Source: a virus. From it: a stretch of 28,277 nucleotides of DNA. Every line of letters starts with the position of its first letter. Positions within the stretch are counted from its first letter, which is position 1. A model generated the notes under the pieces. That model saw only the letters and a list, made by a program, of their open reading frames with translations. It was not told the origin of the DNA and made no database searches. The stretch covers positions 1 through 28,277 of IMG/VR virus record IMGVR_UViG_3300006802_000409; one strand, written 5' to 3'. Below are positions 27,717 through 28,277 of the stretch, one piece after another. Made by a program: the position numbers and the translations under genes.

Positions 27717-28277
27717 ATAATCCCTAATTCTGATTTTATAGCATCGTTAGATTGTCGCTTGGCGTCACCTGTTTTGACTATTCTGCAAGCATCGCAAAAT
27801 TGCCTGATATAATAGAAAGCATCTAGTTCCTTTCGGATTACTTGCCGGTTGTCGTGGTCCAGCCATAGCACCACGTTATTATAGCATGCCAGGGTAGAGG
27901 GATTTACAGCAACGCTGGTCCCATAGCAACATAGAACATCTGCGAAACGCGCTAGTTTCACTGCCGAAATATAATCCTCGCAGATGGCAAGCGTTCCCGC
28001 TGCTAAATTGCTATGGCACTTTATAACGTCATAGTGCCTTATACCCTTTAACTTGTGTGTGACATACTTGGGCACACTCTCGGGAAATTTTCTGGATTGG
28101 TACCCAACTATTCTATCATCGCTAAACATGGGCAGCACTATTGCCTGCTTTGACTTGCTGTAGTTAATCATTCGTTCCTGTATCTCATTGGATACAATCC
28201 CGAAACCCATCACCCATATAGCGGCCTTGTGGTCCCACTCGCGCAGTGCGGTAGTGCAATCGCTTGGCAAGACTATA
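27713..28277 (-). CDS. DNA primase, TOPRIM part, 5' end beyond the window
   Basis: The frame is open to the window edge, so the 185 residues from TTG 28270 are the C-terminal part of a longer protein. The TOPRIM fold is visible: LAICEDYISAVKLARF (the acid is the catalytic Glu of the usual EGxxD motif) and VVLWLDHDNR (the DxD metal site). A zinc finger is expected upstream, outside the window. It would synthesise RNA primers for the adjacent helicase-polymerase machinery. It is the first of the visible genes in the minus-strand operon and is coupled to the helicase. Confidence 0.85.
   Translation of the reverse strand, partial: IVLPSDCTTALREWDHKAAIWVMGFGIVSNEIQERMINYSKSKQAIVLPMFSDDRIVGYQSRKFPESVPKYVTHKLKGIRHYDVIKCHSNLAAGTLAICEDYISAVKLARFADVLCCYGTSVAVNPSTLACYNNVVLWLDHDNRQVIRKELDAFYYIRQFCDACRIVKTGDAKRQSNDAIKSELGII

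Noticed and set aside
1-28277. CRISPR arrays, insertion sequences, long tandem repeats
   Set aside because: None was seen on reading both strands; short repeats noted are single hairpins or A+T-rich simple sequence.

Overview
The window is part of the genome of a tailed dsDNA phage, most likely a podovirus (short-tailed). It begins inside a portal gene and ends inside a primase gene, so it is a fragment. The short-tail call rests on three things: tail adaptor and nozzle-type genes with no tape-measure or sheath gene, two or three large internal (ejection) proteins, and a T7-like replication set. A cobalamin-dependent ribonucleotide reductase, ThyX, family A polymerase, DnaB-type helicase and T7-type endonuclease I together recall the Cobavirus/Zobellviridae-like phages of marine Alphaproteobacteria. 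That placement is inference from memory, not a search result. The host-like tRNAs encode CCA and fit a proteobacterial host, but do not prove one.

Layout: two convergent arms meet at a bidirectional terminator near 17.4 kb. The plus-strand arm (1-17.36 kb) carries virion and lysis genes in this order: portal; a broken small gene with a tRNA cassette (tRNA-Pro 3' part, tRNA-Arg(TCT), a tRNA-like remnant, tRNA-His(GTG)); three small proteins; scaffold; major capsid protein with a structured leader and a downstream hairpin terminator; a small capsid-associated candidate; a host-recognition module (fibre, then a beta-propeller protein followed in frame by a ricin-like lectin segment after one TAA); tail adaptor and nozzle; a collar-domain fibre; a DUF4376 protein; a membrane-anchored coiled-coil protein; ejection-type proteins; holin; three tiny basic or cysteine-rich genes; and an M15 endolysin.

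The minus-strand arm (28.3-17.4 kb, read right to left) runs primase, helicase, polymerase exonuclease half, a small acidic ORF, polymerase catalytic half, an SSB-like protein, a small basic protein, 5'-3' exonuclease, endonuclease I, an unknown, ThyX, metallophosphoesterase, an acidic protein, a MazG-like pyrophosphohydrolase, a 48-aa DUF7218-like protein, a small exported protein, class II RNR, a DUF3310 protein and a winged-helix protein. Many junctions are ATGA, GTGA or TAATG overlaps, so the arm is probably one translationally coupled operon. It degrades host DNA, remodels nucleotide pools and copies the genome.

The best points for a second look are three interrupted loci: the polymerase split exactly between its TGR/PNLQN segment and motif A by a free-standing ORF with its own ribosome binding site; the propeller-lectin gene cut by one TAA; and the gene after the portal, which has an early TAG and whose 3' end is replaced by the 3' part of a tRNA-Pro. 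No CRISPR array, insertion sequence, integrase or RNA polymerase gene was seen.
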